Both the position numbers and the translations under genes were made by a program. From Myroides odoratus DSM 2801 (GTDB taxonomy: Bacteria > Bacteroidota > Bacteroidia > Flavobacteriales > Flavobacteriaceae), in contig NZ_CM001437.1 of NCBI RefSeq assembly GCF_000243275.1, positions 400,312 through 464,311 on the forward strand: a stretch of DNA of 64,000 nucleotides. Direction: 5' to 3'. Positions within the stretch are counted from its first letter, which is position 1; each line of letters begins with the position of its first letter. Positions 63,726 to 64,000 of the stretch are shown piece by piece. The notes under the pieces were generated by a model, which did no database searches, was not told the DNA's origin, and saw only the letters and a list, made by a program, of their open reading frames with translations.

Positions 63726-64000
63726 TTATGGTTTTACTAATGAATTAAAATAACGAATTAAAATCTCTTCTTCCTCTTTCGTCAAAGCTGTCCCTTGGTG
63801 CATTAGGGTATAGGACGTCAAAGGCATTTTTCCTTGCTGAATCTGATTGATGATTTGCTTGAACTTCGACCTTCTTTTTCGCGTTCCATAGGTAGCTACC
63901 TCATCAAAGTTCAGTTTTTCTTTTCCTTCTACAATGTGCTGTTCCATCAACCAGGCCATCGGTTGAATTTTGCTGTACCAAGGGTACGTCGTTTCATTAC
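63726..64000 (-). CDS. haem-binding domain protein, 5' end outside window
   Basis: The C-terminal 91 codons are in the window. The visible text NETTYPWYSKIQPMAWLMEQ, HIVEGKEKLNFDE and the final ALTKEEEEILIRYFNS match the small cytochrome-like haem-binding family; the CxxCH motif that normally precedes NETTYPWYS lies beyond the right edge. Probably periplasmic. Co-transcribed with the copper ATPase, four bases downstream. Confidence 0.8.
   Translation of the reverse strand, partial: NETTYPWYSKIQPMAWLMEQHIVEGKEKLNFDEVATYGTRKRRSKFKQIINQIQQGKMPLTSYTLMHQGTALTKEEEEILIRYFNSLVKP

Overview
The window looks like a chromosomal segment of an AT-rich member of the Bacteroidota, most likely Flavobacteriaceae (Myroides/Flavobacterium-like; I cannot fix the genus without a search). 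Three things point there. First, the gene families: the LpxC-FabZ fusion, the LETM1-related biofilm protein, the RimK ligase with an N-terminal protease-like domain, and the DUF47-Pit pair. Second, Bacteroidota promoters: many genes carry a TAnnTTTG -7 box, several with an upstream TTG/TTTG. Third, weak Shine-Dalgarno sequences with A-rich leaders. No tRNA, rRNA, CRISPR array, integrase or transposase was seen.

Layout. 1-9.7 kb: gyrB (cut by the left edge), a Gre-like factor, a TPR protein plus outer-membrane barrel operon, a CoA-transferase, and a Crp/Fnr regulator with a small DUF3995 membrane protein. 9.8-15 kb: mutS2, a DCC-family thiol protein, pheT. 15-22.2 kb: sucD, then the lipid A operon lpxD - lpxC/fabZ - lpxA - efp - second lpxD-like gene, then an HD hydrolase. 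22.3-27.4 kb: hutH, yaaA, a DUF457 membrane protein, an Lrp regulator and an M14 carboxypeptidase. The carboxypeptidase diverges from a small HTH regulator across an operator-rich spacer. 28.5-37.4 kb: a CNNM/CBS protein, a 1.2-kb repeat-rich spacer, clpC, the rimK fusion, a LETM1-related gene and two beta carbonic anhydrases. 37.6-39.1 kb: metK behind a SAM-II riboswitch. 39.2-43.6 kb: a four-gene operon of secreted proteins (two small fibre-like, two large lectin-like paralogues). 44-48.5 kb: phosphate transporter plus DUF47 partner, a membrane protein, an acyl-CoA carboxylase beta subunit. 48.5-50.3 kb: a lipoprotein gene and a broken copy of it between direct repeats. 50.3-57.4 kb: YeiH, LysR, a 2OG-Fe(II) oxygenase, a nonsense-mutated bestrophin, superoxide dismutase with a coupled small gene, and NhaC. 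57.7-64 kb: peroxiredoxin-thioredoxin-small protein operon, an FMN reductase, a FUSC transporter, a small HExxH membrane protein, a CPH-type copper ATPase and a haem-binding protein cut by the right edge.

Genes that appear to work together: the lipid A operon; the peroxiredoxin/thioredoxin operon, with sod and the FMN reductase also serving oxidative stress; DUF47-Pit; the secreted lectin/fibre operon; and the HTH regulator with its shared operators. The most unusual signals are in regulation and between genes. They are the metK leader, where a 3' strand could pair either with the aptamer or with the start codon; the six-site operator array that overlaps promoters; a 97-bp tandem triplicate carrying an N-ACC hairpin that recurs elsewhere; and a modular dispersed repeat family at four spacers. 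All calls are by eye from the sequence; no database search was run.
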